Below, in pieces: positions 1 through 9,446 of a DNA stretch of 33,101 bases; position 1 is the stretch's first letter, and every line of letters starts with the position of its first letter. The position numbers and the translations under genes are program-made. Below the pieces are notes generated by a model. That model had not been told where the DNA came from. It worked only from the letters and a program-made list of their open reading frames with translations, and made no database searches. This DNA comes from UBA11524 sp963617205 (GTDB lineage Bacteria; Bacillota; Clostridia; Christensenellales; Aristaeellaceae): the NCBI GenBank assembly GCA_963617205.1, contig CAVEOA010000025.1:1-33101 (forward strand), written 5' to 3'.

Positions 1-127
1 TGCCGGAGAGCGCCGACGAACAGTCAAACAGAATGCGCCGGGACACGTTTTCGCCGACGCGCCCGATTCTGCCCAATGCGCGCACCGATTGCGAGAACGG
101 CACGCGAATGGTGATTTTGTCTGCCAT
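1..127 (-). CDS. Putative baseplate/tail protein, N-terminal part only (cut by the left edge)
   Basis: Only the first 42 codons are in the window, starting at an ATG at 127 with a strong AAGGAGGAAT ribosome binding site 4-13 bases upstream. The visible product begins MADKITIRVPFSQSVRALG and continues with a short basic stretch and the residues FDCSSALSG. It lies directly downstream of the tail fibre gene (21-base gap), at the end of the tail-tip cluster. Small N-terminal domains of this kind occur in upper-baseplate (BppU-like) proteins of Firmicutes siphophages, so a baseplate or receptor-binding role is likely by position and style. I do not recognise a specific family with certainty. Function is inferred, while the start site is well supported. 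Confidence 0.7.
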   Translation of the reverse strand, partial: MADKITIRVPFSQSVRALGRIGRVGENVSRRILFDCSSALSG

Positions 128-148
128 GATATTCCTCCTTTGTTATTT

Positions 149-2383
149 TCAGATGCCAACTGCAAGCCAGTCAACAGGGTAAGTGTCTGTTGCACTGCCC
201 GCAGACAGCGTCAAAAGGGCGCTGGTGGTCGTCTTACTGTAGACCTTGATAAAGCCATTGACCGATTGATTCGTGCCTGCCGTTGCGTAATTCGCGACAA
301 CGACAGGCACATTTGTAAAGCCAGCGGCGCTATAATCAAGCGTCGCCTCCTCGCCGGACGTTGGAGAAGCCTCGACCGAGCCATACGCCACCTTAAACGG
401 CAGGTTCGCCATCGGAACAGCCCAGCCCTCATGGAACACACGATAGCCGGCATACACGCCGTTCCACGTGCCCGTGAAGGTCAGCCCATAGGACGCGTCA
501 TCTGCTGCCGCGTTGTTATAGAGCACGCGATAATCCCCGTCAGCGCGGTTGCCCTGTAAACCGACCGTGCCGTCTGAACCAGCGACCACATAGCCATTGG
601 CAAGAACGCTCTGGTCTGTCGGCGTTAATCTGACCGCAGGATTACTGCCCGCAATGCCCAGATTGCCCGTCATGGTATCGCCGGACTTATTAACATATTC
701 ATCATGCGTATGGTCAGCCCTTGCCGCGCCGAGGGCATCAAGCGTTACGCCGAGATTTTCTCGCGCCTGCGCCGTCGTGGATGCGCCTGTTCCGCCGCTT
801 TCAACATTCAGCGGCGCGTTGAGCTTCACATCCCAGCCAAAGTCAACCGTGTTCTCAGTTTCCGCGACCTTACCAAACGCGATGCCCTTGCCGCCAGTCA
901 TGAAGTCAACGATAACCGCCTTCGTGCCGACCTGTACCGTCTGCGTAACCGTGGTAAAGTAGTCGCTGACCGTCAGCCGCAGCTCATACGTAGACAGTGC
1001 GTCAAACGTCTGCGTCAGCTTCTGATTGGTGACCGAAACCAGATAATTGCTTGGCGCAAGCGTTGTCGCCGCTGACCAATCAGCAGCGCCCTTCAGACGA
1101 TAATCCACCTGCACCGCCATATCATTCCTGTCGTTCAGGGACGATACGCTTGCGTTTGCGCTGATTCGGACATTCGTGCCGTCAGCCTGCGCCTGAGAGC
1201 CGTCGCTGTTGCAGCGTTCAGCCGTAAACAGGAACAGCTTCGGCGCAGCGTAATCGAGCACCGCAATCGTCTGCGTGGATGAGGACGTTCTGCCGCGTGT
1301 ATCGGTGACAGTCGCCTTGAGCGCAACCTCGCCCGATGCGGTCAATATGCCTGTCGTGAACACCGCCGTCGCCGCATTGTTGCCGTCTTCCTGATAAATC
1401 GTCAGGTTTGTCGCGGTGTACAGCTGATTTCCAACTGCCAGTTGAATCATGGCGGGAGAAGAACCCCAGTTGCCTACGCCAGTGATGGTGACGGTCAGTG
1501 TGGATTTACCGCACACAAAGGCGCCGAATTTGTCCGCCAGCCCTTCTGTCGCTTCCACCGCATCGACACTGCCAACAGATGGATTAACCCAGCTCGGAAG
1601 CGTCGCCGTGAATTGCGTCACGCCTGTGCCGACCAGAACGCCGTCCACATACGTGTCACAATAAACCGTGCAAATACCCGATGTAGCGTTCGGGATTTGC
1701 ATCATGAAGTCGCTCGGAATCGTCCACACAACCGAATCCGTGACATCGGTTGCAATCGTGCCTGCCAGATTCGCAAAGGCGTATCGCAGCGTATGCGTGG
1801 CGCTCGTGCTCTCGCGATTCGTCGAGATGGTGATATCAGACCAGATATCAGCCGAGACCTTGTCGGTTGTCGGTTGACTGGTCTGCTCCTGATAGGCGAC
1901 CGTCATCGTGGCCGACGTCCAGAGAAAGTAGTTCCTTGACCAGCCCTTGCCTGTCGCCTGCGGATTGCTTTCGTACAGCGTTAGCGTGTTCCTGCCGGAC
2001 GTCAGATAAGAAACCAGATTCGTCAGCGTATCGCCGGACAGGGTGAACGTCGCCGTGTTGCCGTACATATAGCCGTTGATGGAGCCAATCTGCGTGCCGA
2101 CATAATCGTTGCCGGTGACGGTCGGCGCATCTGTGCCTTGCACGTTCGACTGATAGAAATATGCATGCTTCGTGTTGCCTGAGCCGGAATACGCTGACGT
2201 GACGGTCAGCGATATTCCGGTGACGGTCTTGCCGGTCAGATTCAAATCGGGGAAGCAGACAAGACCGACGCGGTTTGCATTGCTGACCAGATAACCCTGC
2301 TGCGCACGCGCCGCATCGACAAAGCCAACCGCCGTCTGAGAGAGGGTGCGCAGCTGCGCCGTATAAACTGCCGTGAGCGCCAT
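149..2383 (-). CDS. Tail fibre protein (DUF859-like, Ig-type domains)
   Basis: This 744-residue protein probably forms the tail fibre that contacts the host surface. Residues 1-170 form a beta-rich N-terminal domain, followed to about residue 500 by Thr/Ser/Val-rich Ig-like modules. Near 500 there is a GGKGIAFGKV segment. At about 530-545 comes the GGTGAS...AR.NLG motif, and at 555-573 a HTHDEYVNKSGDTMTGNL segment; both are typical of phage fibre shafts. The C-terminus ends in a compact domain finishing DWLAVGI. The central layout resembles siphovirus DUF859-type structural proteins. The ATG follows AGGAGGTG by seven bases and overlaps the stop of the upstream tail-tip gene by one base (TAATG), so the two are translationally coupled. 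Host receptor specificity cannot be read from the sequence. Confidence 0.85.
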   Translation of the reverse strand: MALTAVYTAQLRTLSQTAVGFVDAARAQQGYLVSNANRVGLVCFPDLNLTGKTVTGISLTVTSAYSGSGNTKHAYFYQSNVQGTDAPTVTGNDYVGTQIGSINGYMYGNTATFTLSGDTLTNLVSYLTSGRNTLTLYESNPQATGKGWSRNYFLWTSATMTVAYQEQTSQPTTDKVSADIWSDITISTNRESTSATHTLRYAFANLAGTIATDVTDSVVWTIPSDFMMQIPNATSGICTVYCDTYVDGVLVGTGVTQFTATLPSWVNPSVGSVDAVEATEGLADKFGAFVCGKSTLTVTITGVGNWGSSPAMIQLAVGNQLYTATNLTIYQEDGNNAATAVFTTGILTASGEVALKATVTDTRGRTSSSTQTIAVLDYAAPKLFLFTAERCNSDGSQAQADGTNVRISANASVSSLNDRNDMAVQVDYRLKGAADWSAATTLAPSNYLVSVTNQKLTQTFDALSTYELRLTVSDYFTTVTQTVQVGTKAVIVDFMTGGKGIAFGKVAETENTVDFGWDVKLNAPLNVESGGTGASTTAQARENLGVTLDALGAARADHTHDEYVNKSGDTMTGNLGIAGSNPAVRLTPTDQSVLANGYVVAGSDGTVGLQGNRADGDYRVLYNNAAADDASYGLTFTGTWNGVYAGYRVFHEGWAVPMANLPFKVAYGSVEASPTSGEEATLDYSAAGFTNVPVVVANYATAGTNQSVNGFIKVYSKTTTSALLTLSAGSATDTYPVDWLAVGI

Positions 2384-5300
2384 TACGCGTCACCTCCTGT
2401 ATAAACAATGGACAGATTGCCGTTTGACTGCGGCTCAAAGGCGAACAGACCAAGCTGCATCCGCGTCAGGATTTCCGCCTCGGCGACGTAGAGCTTGTTG
2501 TCGCTCAGATACGCAACCTCCGTTTCGTTCATGTAGAACGACAACCGGTCATTGACGACGCGGAACGTGAACGGATTGCCTGCTTTTCCAATCGTGAGTC
2601 CGTTTTCGGCAAACGTCATATACGTCTGAATGATTTTAAACTGCTCATCGGTCGCTTCTGTCAGCGTTGCCAGATTGGCATTGACGTTGTTAATCTGGCT
2701 GACCGACCATGTAAAGTTATCATCCGTCTGTTCAGAGAGCGTCCGCAGCTGCTTCTGTGTCTGCGTCAAATCCGACGCAAGCGCGTAGGTGGAGGAAACC
2801 TCCTGCCGAATCGCGTCGTTCGTCGCCGTAATCTCCGCGTACACGTCTGTCAGCTTCAATTCGACCTCAGCCGCGTCCGCGCCGACATCAACCCAGTCCG
2901 CGCCATCATACCGCCGAAGCATGGCGGGCGTGGTGGATGTGTCGAGCCAGAGCATCCCTTCATAAGGATTGCTCGGCGCACTGTCTGACTGCCTGATTTC
3001 GCTGTTGACTTTTAGGGCGAATTGCGCCTGTACTCCTGCCACCTTGCAGACCAACGTCGCGCTCCTGCTGATTTCAGACGCTTCAATCAGGATGGTTCGT
3101 CCTGTTCTCTTGTAGGAAGGCGCGGCGCTGCCGTCGCTGTTGAGCATCGTCCATGCGTAGCCTTCTGCATCGTTGAGCGTAACCGATTCGCCGTTTTTGT
3201 AGAGCAGACACGTCAGGCTTGTGTCACCGTTGCTTTCTAACGTATCGCCTGCCGAGGAGAGAATCGCCGCCTGATAAAAATCGGTTTTGTCCATTAGCGT
3301 TGTGACTGCTGTGTACACCTTGTTCTGATATGTCATGACGCACCGGAAGATGCCTGTGCAGTCAATACCGCTTTCGCCGACGGTTATATCTGCGCTTGTG
3401 TCAGATAACGTTGTCCATGCGCCATCCTTGTATCGGCTCCATATAAAGGCGGCGGTCGATGCGCTTGTCAAGTCTGTTACGCCGCCCTTGTACGCCATTG
3501 CGGAAACCTTCAACGCTTCTGTGTCGCTTAGAAGTGTGTTCCCATCTGGCGTGTAGACCGCAAACGTAACCGCGTCCTCATCGATTGTGCCCTCCTTGCC
3601 CTTTGTAATCTTCACCCAGTCGAGCAACAGCACTGTGTCGAGCAGGAGCACGCCGTCTTTGCTGACCTGCGCAGGAATGCTGATTTGTCCAGACGTCGCG
3701 CCGACAAAGTCAGACCCGTCGAACACCTGTACCACAATCGCCGTTTCTCCCTCCTCTGACGTGCCTGCCGTTACAGTCAAGCCGTTCGGGACGTCGCTGA
3801 TTTTCGTGAAGTCTATCATTGGCGCGGTTTTTGTCGTGCCGACATAACTGACTGCCGATAGGGTCACTTTTTGGTACGCCATCACGCCATCCGCATCTGC
3901 CGCAAAAGAAATGCTTTCGTCCGTCAGAAATGCGTGCGCCGTGTTTTCGCCGTTTGTGCCGGGATAGGCGACGCTGTAAGTCGTCGCCGTTGTACCGTCC
4001 GAATAGGTAACAACCGTTTTTGTCCAAAGGTATGTGCCTTCGCTGATGGCCGGAATGCTCTCCTGCCAGTCGCTCGCGCTTTCGTCCGGGCACGTTTCCG
4101 TGTCTGTCTTTGCGTAGTATGTCTCCGTGGAGGATACTGTCGCCGCGCTTGTGTCGTCATCGCCGACGAGCCGTTTCCACGCATACGCACTATATGAGGA
4201 CGGCGCTGAGGTGGATGTGCCTGTGTAAATGCCAATGTAGGCTGAATCTGTCTGCGGCAAACGCGTCATGTTTGACCCATCCGAATTGGCTGAATACCGC
4301 ACATAGGTATAGTAGGCTGCAACCATTTCGCTGCCCGTGCCGTTGTAGGAAACTGCATAGGTTTTCATGGTTGACTGATTCGAGAAGGTTACTGTCGTGC
4401 GCGTCCATAAGAAGGCGCCCTCAAGCAACGTCGGCATATCGGTTGACCACCCTGCGTCATCGTCTGCCGGTTTGCCTTGCGCGTCGCCGCCGACCTGATT
4501 GTACTCGACAAGGGTGCTTGTAACTGTCAGGCTGCTGCCGACGTACTTGCTCCATTTGAATGCCGTGTATGGAGGAACTGTCGCCGATACGCCCGCATAA
4601 GAACCGATGTACTTGGTGTCGGAAGTCGGCGTTTCCTTCATCTGCCGTCCATCCTCGTAGGCGGAATAGCGGATGTATGCATAATAAGGCACGCTTGCGT
4701 CGCCCGTCTTTTCATCGCTGACCTTGTAGAGGGACAGAATGTCGTAAACATTTTCGTCAGACGTTGTAACCTTGATGGTACATACATCGCCGTTAAAAAT
4801 ATCATCTGACGCGCCGACGACGTAGGTATTGTCTACCCCCGAATCAGGAATCTGCGCGAACGTTCCATCCGCTTTTTTGTACTGCCATTGCTGAATTGTG
4901 ACATTCACTACGTCGCATACAATCGTTTGCGACGTCGGGCTGACTGTTCCTTCCTTTGCGTACTTGAATAGATTGGCTCCCGAAAGCGTGCAACTTTTTG
5001 TCTTTTCTGCGGCGCTTAACTGCGTAAAGGAAACGGTTTTCTGTCCAACGACATCTCCGTTTACTGTCGCCGTGCAGATGTAGGTTGTTGCCGCCGAATC
5101 ACTCAGGACATTTCCGCTGATGGTCAGCGTTCCTGTGCTTTCGTCAATTTCTTCATGTGCGCCGAGATTTTGCTCTGCTGTGCCGACGCGTTTGACCCAA
5201 TCAACTGTCGCCGTAGAAGAAGGCATAATCCTTTCTCCGCGCCTGTAGAGATAAGGCGTCAGAATGACGTTCTTTTCTGTCCAGTCAGGCGCATAACCGC

Positions 5301-8277
5301 CGCCAAGGTTCGGATTGTAAAATTGCGTCAGCGGCGCATTGTTGCTGATGTAGAAGCATACCTCTGCGCTGTCCGTGAGCTTTGCGACTGTCACCGTGTC
5401 GAAGTAGATTTTGCCGTCAATGGTAATTTGACACTTGTATGTTCCTGCCGCCGCCACGGTAAGAGATTGTACGCCTGCGGTTTCTGTACCGCTTCCTTCT
5501 GACCATTTGAATGCGCTTGCGTCAAACTGACTTGTCACGTCCTCCCCGTTGCCGTATACCGATGCGGTCAAGGTCGTCTGCGCGACGTCGTCTGTCAGAA
5601 AATATCCATTATCGGCGGCAATTTTGACCTCGTAATTCACGATGCCGTCAATCGCGTTTTTTACGCTGATTTTAACCGATTCGTTGCTTGACAAGTCGAG
5701 ACTTTCGCCAACGTCGCTTGCAAGCTTGTTCGCGGTAATAGATTCGGCTTCGATGCGTTCTGCGCTCAGATACCCTGTATAGATTGCGTCCGCCACAATG
5801 CCTTGACCGCTTGCTGCTGTTCGCCAGTTCCAGTTGCCGTCATCCTTCTTTCCGTCTGCAATCATCCACCCGTCGCCGCATAGCTGCATCGCGCTGTTTC
5901 CATCCGCTGCTTCAAAGATAATATTGCCGCGTTCGTCGGTGTACCAGTTTGAAACCGCAGAGGAAAGGCGCGTCGTCAGCAAATCGATGGCTCCGTTTAA
6001 CCGGTCTGTCGCAAGAGAACCGTCTGAAGTAATGGCTTCTGCGCGTTTAAAGAGCGTTTTCTTCTGCTCGACCAAATCGGCGACCGATGCAATTCTGCTG
6101 AAGATGCTGTCGAAACTCGCCGAAATATCAACCTCTTCATTCGTGATTTCTACCGAGCCTTGGTCCTTGCGGTCTATATAACGTTCAATTTTCTCAACAT
6201 ATACGATATCGTTGACGTCCAGCTCAGGGTCATAAAGGCGCACCTTTGAGTTGATTTCCACTTCGTCCGGCATGTATCCCATTGCTTGCGACATCACCGC
6301 CAGAGAAACCATGTAGGTGACTGTCGGCTTTGAAATTTCCTTAATTACATCCAGTGCATCGTTGTAAAGATACTGTTCCTGCCCTTTGATGTAGTTGTCA
6401 TCGTTCCAATATCCATCGCGCAGCATATCTCCCATTGCCAGCACAAAGTCGGCTTCGATGTTGTTCTGCCGTTCAAGCTGTTCCTTTTGCACATTCGTCA
6501 GCTTGCCCACTTCCTCGGCAAGCTTGACCGCCATGTCAAACTGTTCGTATAGGCTGTACGCAACCGCCGAAACGTTGAAGGAGAACGTCGTGCCGTAGAG
6601 CTTTGTAGAACCGCCGCTGCACTTGAGCTTGATGGTCTTTGCAGCCGACGATACGTTTAATATATCGGCGGGCAAATCGCTGATTGTTCCGCTGATTTCT
6701 GCCGGTGAAGCGTTTTTGCTGAACGTTCCTGTCACGCCATAATTGCCAAATGTGAAGAAAACGCCGTCTGCGTCGATTTGAACCGTCTTGTCCGACACGA
6801 GCGACGCTGTGTCTGTGGATAGTTTGTATGCCGCCGTGTTGAGTATCAGGGAAGTCGATGACCGCGCCAAAGCGGCGTCTGCTTCACTGCCGTCTGCTAA
6901 CTCCTGTTCGCCGGTCGCTTTGACCGTGTATGCGTGTGTTTCTGCTTCTCCCGAACCGTAGTAAACCTCTTCAATGGCGGCTTGCGTCGCCTTGATGGTT
7001 TCGTTGTTTTTTGCTCTTGTCGCATCCGACGTTGTTTCTTTTTCGTTTTCTTTCTTCAGTTCATCGATGACCTGCTGCTTTGCTTCAATGGCAACTTCCT
7101 TTGCACCAATGGAGCCGTTGCATTTCCCGATGAACTTGAGCACGTAAATTACATTGTCGGCAAATGTTGACGGCGTGTCTACCGTAACCTTTTCGGTCGT
7201 GTATTTTTTGTCGTCCGTAAAGATGTACATGGTGTCGCCAACCGAAAAGGTTTTCTGACTATCCTCCACCGTGCCGCCAATGTACTGCGTGCCGAGCTTG
7301 CCGTCTTCAACTGTCCAGAGCACATAATTAACGCTACCCCAAAGCCGCGAAAGCAGTGTTTCTTTTTCTGCAAGCTCCGTTGCTGTTTCTACGGTTTCTT
7401 TCTTAATGGCGGCGACTTCGCTGATGTATTTGTCCAGCGCTGCCTGATGTTCGTCTGTAAACGCACCGATTTTCCTGTAGTAGTCAAAATTCAGGAGATA
7501 GGAAAGTCCTGTCGGATTTACATCGTCAATGCCGACGTATTCATCTTCGTCATAATCGCCTTCTACATAAAGGCGCGTCACAATGCTTTCACTGTCCAAT
7601 TCTTTTGTCAGCGCGGTCAAATTCCTGCCGACCTCTGCTTCCCAAATAGCTTTCTTGTTGTTCAAGTCGTGGCAGGCTACCGATTTGTTAACCGCGTCAT
7701 AAACAGGATACGCATTAAACAAATCGCAAACAGAGGAAATCAGCGAATACGCGCCCGCCTTATCGTCAGAGGATAGGGAGCGCTTTTTCTCAACCTTCTC
7801 TGCGCTTTCGTCTGTTGCGTAGTTTTCGTAAAAAACGTCTGACCCTGCCTCATCGAACGACCACCCCGTGCCGGATAGAATCTGCTTCATTAAGTAGGGC
7901 AGCGTTCCGATGCCGTTTGTGTCGTCAAAGGTCATATAAAGATTTTTCGTTTTCAGAACGCCGGATAGATGACCGCAGTTTACATCGCCGCTGATTTTCC
8001 GGCTGCTCTTGCTCTTCTTGGGCGAGGTAATAATAAACCAATCTTCCCTGTCGCCTTCCTTTAATCGCACCTGATATTCTGCCTTGATGTGCTTCCAGCG
8101 CCAGTTGTCCTGCTCGTTCACAATATAGGGCAGCGAAAAATTCAATTCCTTCCAGCCGTTGAGTTCGGTTGTCACCGAAATATCAAACGCCTGACCGGCT
8201 TGTGATACGTTGCTGTCATATAAGTCGCAGACTTTTTTGCCGGAATAGTCAAACACAGACAGACTTGCGTGTTTCAT
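2383..8277 (-). CDS. Tail-tip/baseplate hub protein (Tal-like, prophage endopeptidase tail family)
   Basis: This is a 1,964-residue minor structural protein in the Tal (tail-associated) position, directly after Dit. Residues 1 to about 330 look like the gp44/Tal hub fold of Firmicutes siphophages (LSVFDYSGKKVCDLYD at the start; TRLYVEGDYDEDEY later). A helical/coiled-coil segment follows, then several Ig-like modules (about 870-1180). Next come two tandem 124-residue repeats starting YYAYIRYSA and YYTYVRYSA (about 1198-1440), and further Ig-like modules. Residues 1765-1790 hold an NPYEGMLWLDT...YDGADWVDVG segment typical of phage tip proteins. A coiled coil (about 1790-1880) and a conserved-looking C-terminal domain complete it. 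No peptidase active site is evident to me, so lytic activity is not claimed. The ATG has AAGGAG upstream, 13 bases after the Dit stop. Confidence 0.85.
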   Translation of the reverse strand: MKHASLSVFDYSGKKVCDLYDSNVSQAGQAFDISVTTELNGWKELNFSLPYIVNEQDNWRWKHIKAEYQVRLKEGDREDWFIITSPKKSKSSRKISGDVNCGHLSGVLKTKNLYMTFDDTNGIGTLPYLMKQILSGTGWSFDEAGSDVFYENYATDESAEKVEKKRSLSSDDKAGAYSLISSVCDLFNAYPVYDAVNKSVACHDLNNKKAIWEAEVGRNLTALTKELDSESIVTRLYVEGDYDEDEYVGIDDVNPTGLSYLLNFDYYRKIGAFTDEHQAALDKYISEVAAIKKETVETATELAEKETLLSRLWGSVNYVLWTVEDGKLGTQYIGGTVEDSQKTFSVGDTMYIFTDDKKYTTEKVTVDTPSTFADNVIYVLKFIGKCNGSIGAKEVAIEAKQQVIDELKKENEKETTSDATRAKNNETIKATQAAIEEVYYGSGEAETHAYTVKATGEQELADGSEADAALARSSTSLILNTAAYKLSTDTASLVSDKTVQIDADGVFFTFGNYGVTGTFSKNASPAEISGTISDLPADILNVSSAAKTIKLKCSGGSTKLYGTTFSFNVSAVAYSLYEQFDMAVKLAEEVGKLTNVQKEQLERQNNIEADFVLAMGDMLRDGYWNDDNYIKGQEQYLYNDALDVIKEISKPTVTYMVSLAVMSQAMGYMPDEVEINSKVRLYDPELDVNDIVYVEKIERYIDRKDQGSVEITNEEVDISASFDSIFSRIASVADLVEQKKTLFKRAEAITSDGSLATDRLNGAIDLLTTRLSSAVSNWYTDERGNIIFEAADGNSAMQLCGDGWMIADGKKDDGNWNWRTAASGQGIVADAIYTGYLSAERIEAESITANKLASDVGESLDLSSNESVKISVKNAIDGIVNYEVKIAADNGYFLTDDVAQTTLTASVYGNGEDVTSQFDASAFKWSEGSGTETAGVQSLTVAAAGTYKCQITIDGKIYFDTVTVAKLTDSAEVCFYISNNAPLTQFYNPNLGGGYAPDWTEKNVILTPYLYRRGERIMPSSTATVDWVKRVGTAEQNLGAHEEIDESTGTLTISGNVLSDSAATTYICTATVNGDVVGQKTVSFTQLSAAEKTKSCTLSGANLFKYAKEGTVSPTSQTIVCDVVNVTIQQWQYKKADGTFAQIPDSGVDNTYVVGASDDIFNGDVCTIKVTTSDENVYDILSLYKVSDEKTGDASVPYYAYIRYSAYEDGRQMKETPTSDTKYIGSYAGVSATVPPYTAFKWSKYVGSSLTVTSTLVEYNQVGGDAQGKPADDDAGWSTDMPTLLEGAFLWTRTTVTFSNQSTMKTYAVSYNGTGSEMVAAYYTYVRYSANSDGSNMTRLPQTDSAYIGIYTGTSTSAPSSYSAYAWKRLVGDDDTSAATVSSTETYYAKTDTETCPDESASDWQESIPAISEGTYLWTKTVVTYSDGTTATTYSVAYPGTNGENTAHAFLTDESISFAADADGVMAYQKVTLSAVSYVGTTKTAPMIDFTKISDVPNGLTVTAGTSEEGETAIVVQVFDGSDFVGATSGQISIPAQVSKDGVLLLDTVLLLDWVKITKGKEGTIDEDAVTFAVYTPDGNTLLSDTEALKVSAMAYKGGVTDLTSASTAAFIWSRYKDGAWTTLSDTSADITVGESGIDCTGIFRCVMTYQNKVYTAVTTLMDKTDFYQAAILSSAGDTLESNGDTSLTCLLYKNGESVTLNDAEGYAWTMLNSDGSAAPSYKRTGRTILIEASEISRSATLVCKVAGVQAQFALKVNSEIRQSDSAPSNPYEGMLWLDTSTTPAMLRRYDGADWVDVGADAAEVELKLTDVYAEITATNDAIRQEVSSTYALASDLTQTQKQLRTLSEQTDDNFTWSVSQINNVNANLATLTEATDEQFKIIQTYMTFAENGLTIGKAGNPFTFRVVNDRLSFYMNETEVAYLSDNKLYVAEAEILTRMQLGLFAFEPQSNGNLSIVYTGGDA
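3943..4686 (-). repeat. Two tandem 124-residue repeats within the tail-tip gene
   Basis: The two units begin with YYAYIRYSAYEDG (codons from 4686) and YYTYVRYSANSDG (codons from 4314), exactly 372 bases apart. Each carries the same series of landmarks in order: YIG.Y.G, a P...A(F/Y).WK/SK block, a long acidic linker, E(G)(A/T)(F/Y)LWT(R/K)T.VT(F/Y)S, and Y(A/S)V.Y.GT at the end. The repeats are diverged at the protein level, indicating an old duplication or module shuffling rather than a recent copy. They probably extend the tip spike. The outer boundary of the second unit is approximate. Confidence 0.75.
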
Positions 8278-8290
8278 ATTCCTTCACTCC

Positions 8291-9346
8291 TTATTGAACG
8301 CGTGGCGTAAAATCCAACTCCAACTTGTCCAGTATCATGTTCCCTGTCAGTGTAATCGTGTTCATGGTCACCGGGTTGACCGCTGCTTCTCGTGTCTTTT
8401 CCGACGCGCCGGACAGTGTCATCTCCTTGCCGCTGACGGATAGGATTCGCAACCAACCGTCATCCAGAAAGATATATTTGCCGACATAACTGCTGTCAAG
8501 CTCTCTGTTTGTTGCGGTCACTATATTGCTCTCTTTTGTGCATTTTACATAAAAATTGTCAAACATCACTCCTGACGGGGCTAAATCAATGAAGCCATAG
8601 TCGTGATATTCAAACATGATTTCCTTTGTGCCGCTGTCAGGGTCAATCATTGTAACACTGCCCTTTTCGCTGTCCAGCTCCAAATAGGCAGGGCTTGCCG
8701 GAAGCGCTGTCAGGCGGCACATCTGTCCTGTCGCTGCGTTGCTGATGGTCAAGCCATCGCTGTCAACTGTTCCTCCGATGCGAATAATGGCGGGGGCGTT
8801 TTCCGTGCCGCAGTTGTATATATTGAAGGTGCGGTCAGAAACGGTCGGTTCGGCAGGCATCTTCGCCTTGCTGATAATCCCGCAGTATTTGGAAGCGCCG
8901 TCTACATCCGCGTCTTCATAGTATTTGTAGAGCATTTTTGCAAACGGTTCATACGCCGTAAATGTAATGGTAAATGTACCACTGAGCCTTTCGTCGTAGT
9001 ATTCGTCCCTGCACCAGTATTGCTTGCCGGTCAATTTCTTCGTCAACCGCACATCATAATATTTCCAAGGTGTATCGTCAAAGACCAGCTTCCCTGTCTG
9101 CTTTACATCGAGCCACTGTCGCATTTCTTCGTAGGTTCTGCGCGTGACGTCCTCGTAGTAGCATTCCATTTCAAACTCTCGTGCTTTGACTTTGTATCCG
9201 TAATAAACGCCGCCATTCTGCCAGTCAATGTCCTCATCGTAAACCTCGAAATCTGCCTTATCCTCAAATGAAGTGCTTTCATCAGGGATATATGTCACCC
9301 CAAAGGTGCTTGAATGGATGCCCTTAAAAGTAAATCCCTTCGTCAT
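8291..9346 (-). CDS. Distal tail protein (Dit, siphovirus tail component family)
   Basis: The product (351 residues) matches the Dit pattern. A short N-terminal segment (KGFTFKGIHSSTFGVTY) precedes a beta-rich region with WQNGGVYYGYKVKAREFEME and TYEEMRQWL. The sequence KLVFDDTPWKYYDVRLTKKL follows, and TFTITFTAYEPFA marks the end of the N-terminal ring domain near residue 140. The C-terminal half looks like the galectin-like domain. Dit forms the hexameric ring joining the tail tube to the tip, and the large tail-tip gene follows 13 bases downstream. I chose ATG at 9346 because AGGAGAG lies eight bases upstream. The in-frame GTG at 9355 sits almost on the ribosome binding site. Its own promoter-like element precedes it, so it may start a separate transcript. 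Confidence 0.87.
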   Translation of the reverse strand: MTKGFTFKGIHSSTFGVTYIPDESTSFEDKADFEVYDEDIDWQNGGVYYGYKVKAREFEMECYYEDVTRRTYEEMRQWLDVKQTGKLVFDDTPWKYYDVRLTKKLTGKQYWCRDEYYDERLSGTFTITFTAYEPFAKMLYKYYEDADVDGASKYCGIISKAKMPAEPTVSDRTFNIYNCGTENAPAIIRIGGTVDSDGLTISNAATGQMCRLTALPASPAYLELDSEKGSVTMIDPDSGTKEIMFEYHDYGFIDLAPSGVMFDNFYVKCTKESNIVTATNRELDSSYVGKYIFLDDGWLRILSVSGKEMTLSGASEKTREAAVNPVTMNTITLTGNMILDKLELDFTPRVQ

Positions 9347-9362
9347 TAAAAACACTCTCCTT

Positions 9363-9403
9363 CCCTATATCTTTATTAAATGAGCCGCCATTTTGAAATC
9401 AAA
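9363..9403 (-). promoter_or_regulatory. Promoter-like element, copy 1 (upstream of Dit)
   Basis: On the minus strand a TTGATT box (9397-9402) is followed after 17 bases by TTAATA (9374-9379), a fair sigma70-type arrangement. The element is nearly the same as one at 31360-31396: both read TTTGATTTCAAAA, then GGCG, then ATTTAAT, then TATAG just before the ribosome binding site. It lies immediately after the tape-measure terminator, so it would restart transcription for Dit, tail tip and fibre genes. The motif is seen directly; promoter activity is inferred. Confidence 0.65.
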
Positions 9404-9441
9404 AGAAAAAAAAGAGGGAGGTACGCAAATGTACCTCCCTT
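9401..9441 (-). terminator. Intrinsic terminator after the tape measure gene
   Basis: A perfect 9-bp stem, GGGAGGTAC (9416-9424) with GTACCTCCC (9431-9439), has a 6-base loop. On the minus strand it is followed by a long T-rich tract (TCTTTTTTTTCTTTT). It begins a few bases after the tape-measure stop codon. This is a textbook Rho-independent terminator for leftward transcription, and its T tract abuts the -35 box of the next promoter-like element. Confidence 0.92.
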
Positions 9442-9446
9442 AGCGG

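Noticed and set aside
8603..9271. 222-codon plus-strand frame opposite Dit
   Set aside because: It is a mirror of a strongly supported minus-strand gene. It is Cys/Phe/Val-rich without domain features and has no promoter or ribosome binding site.
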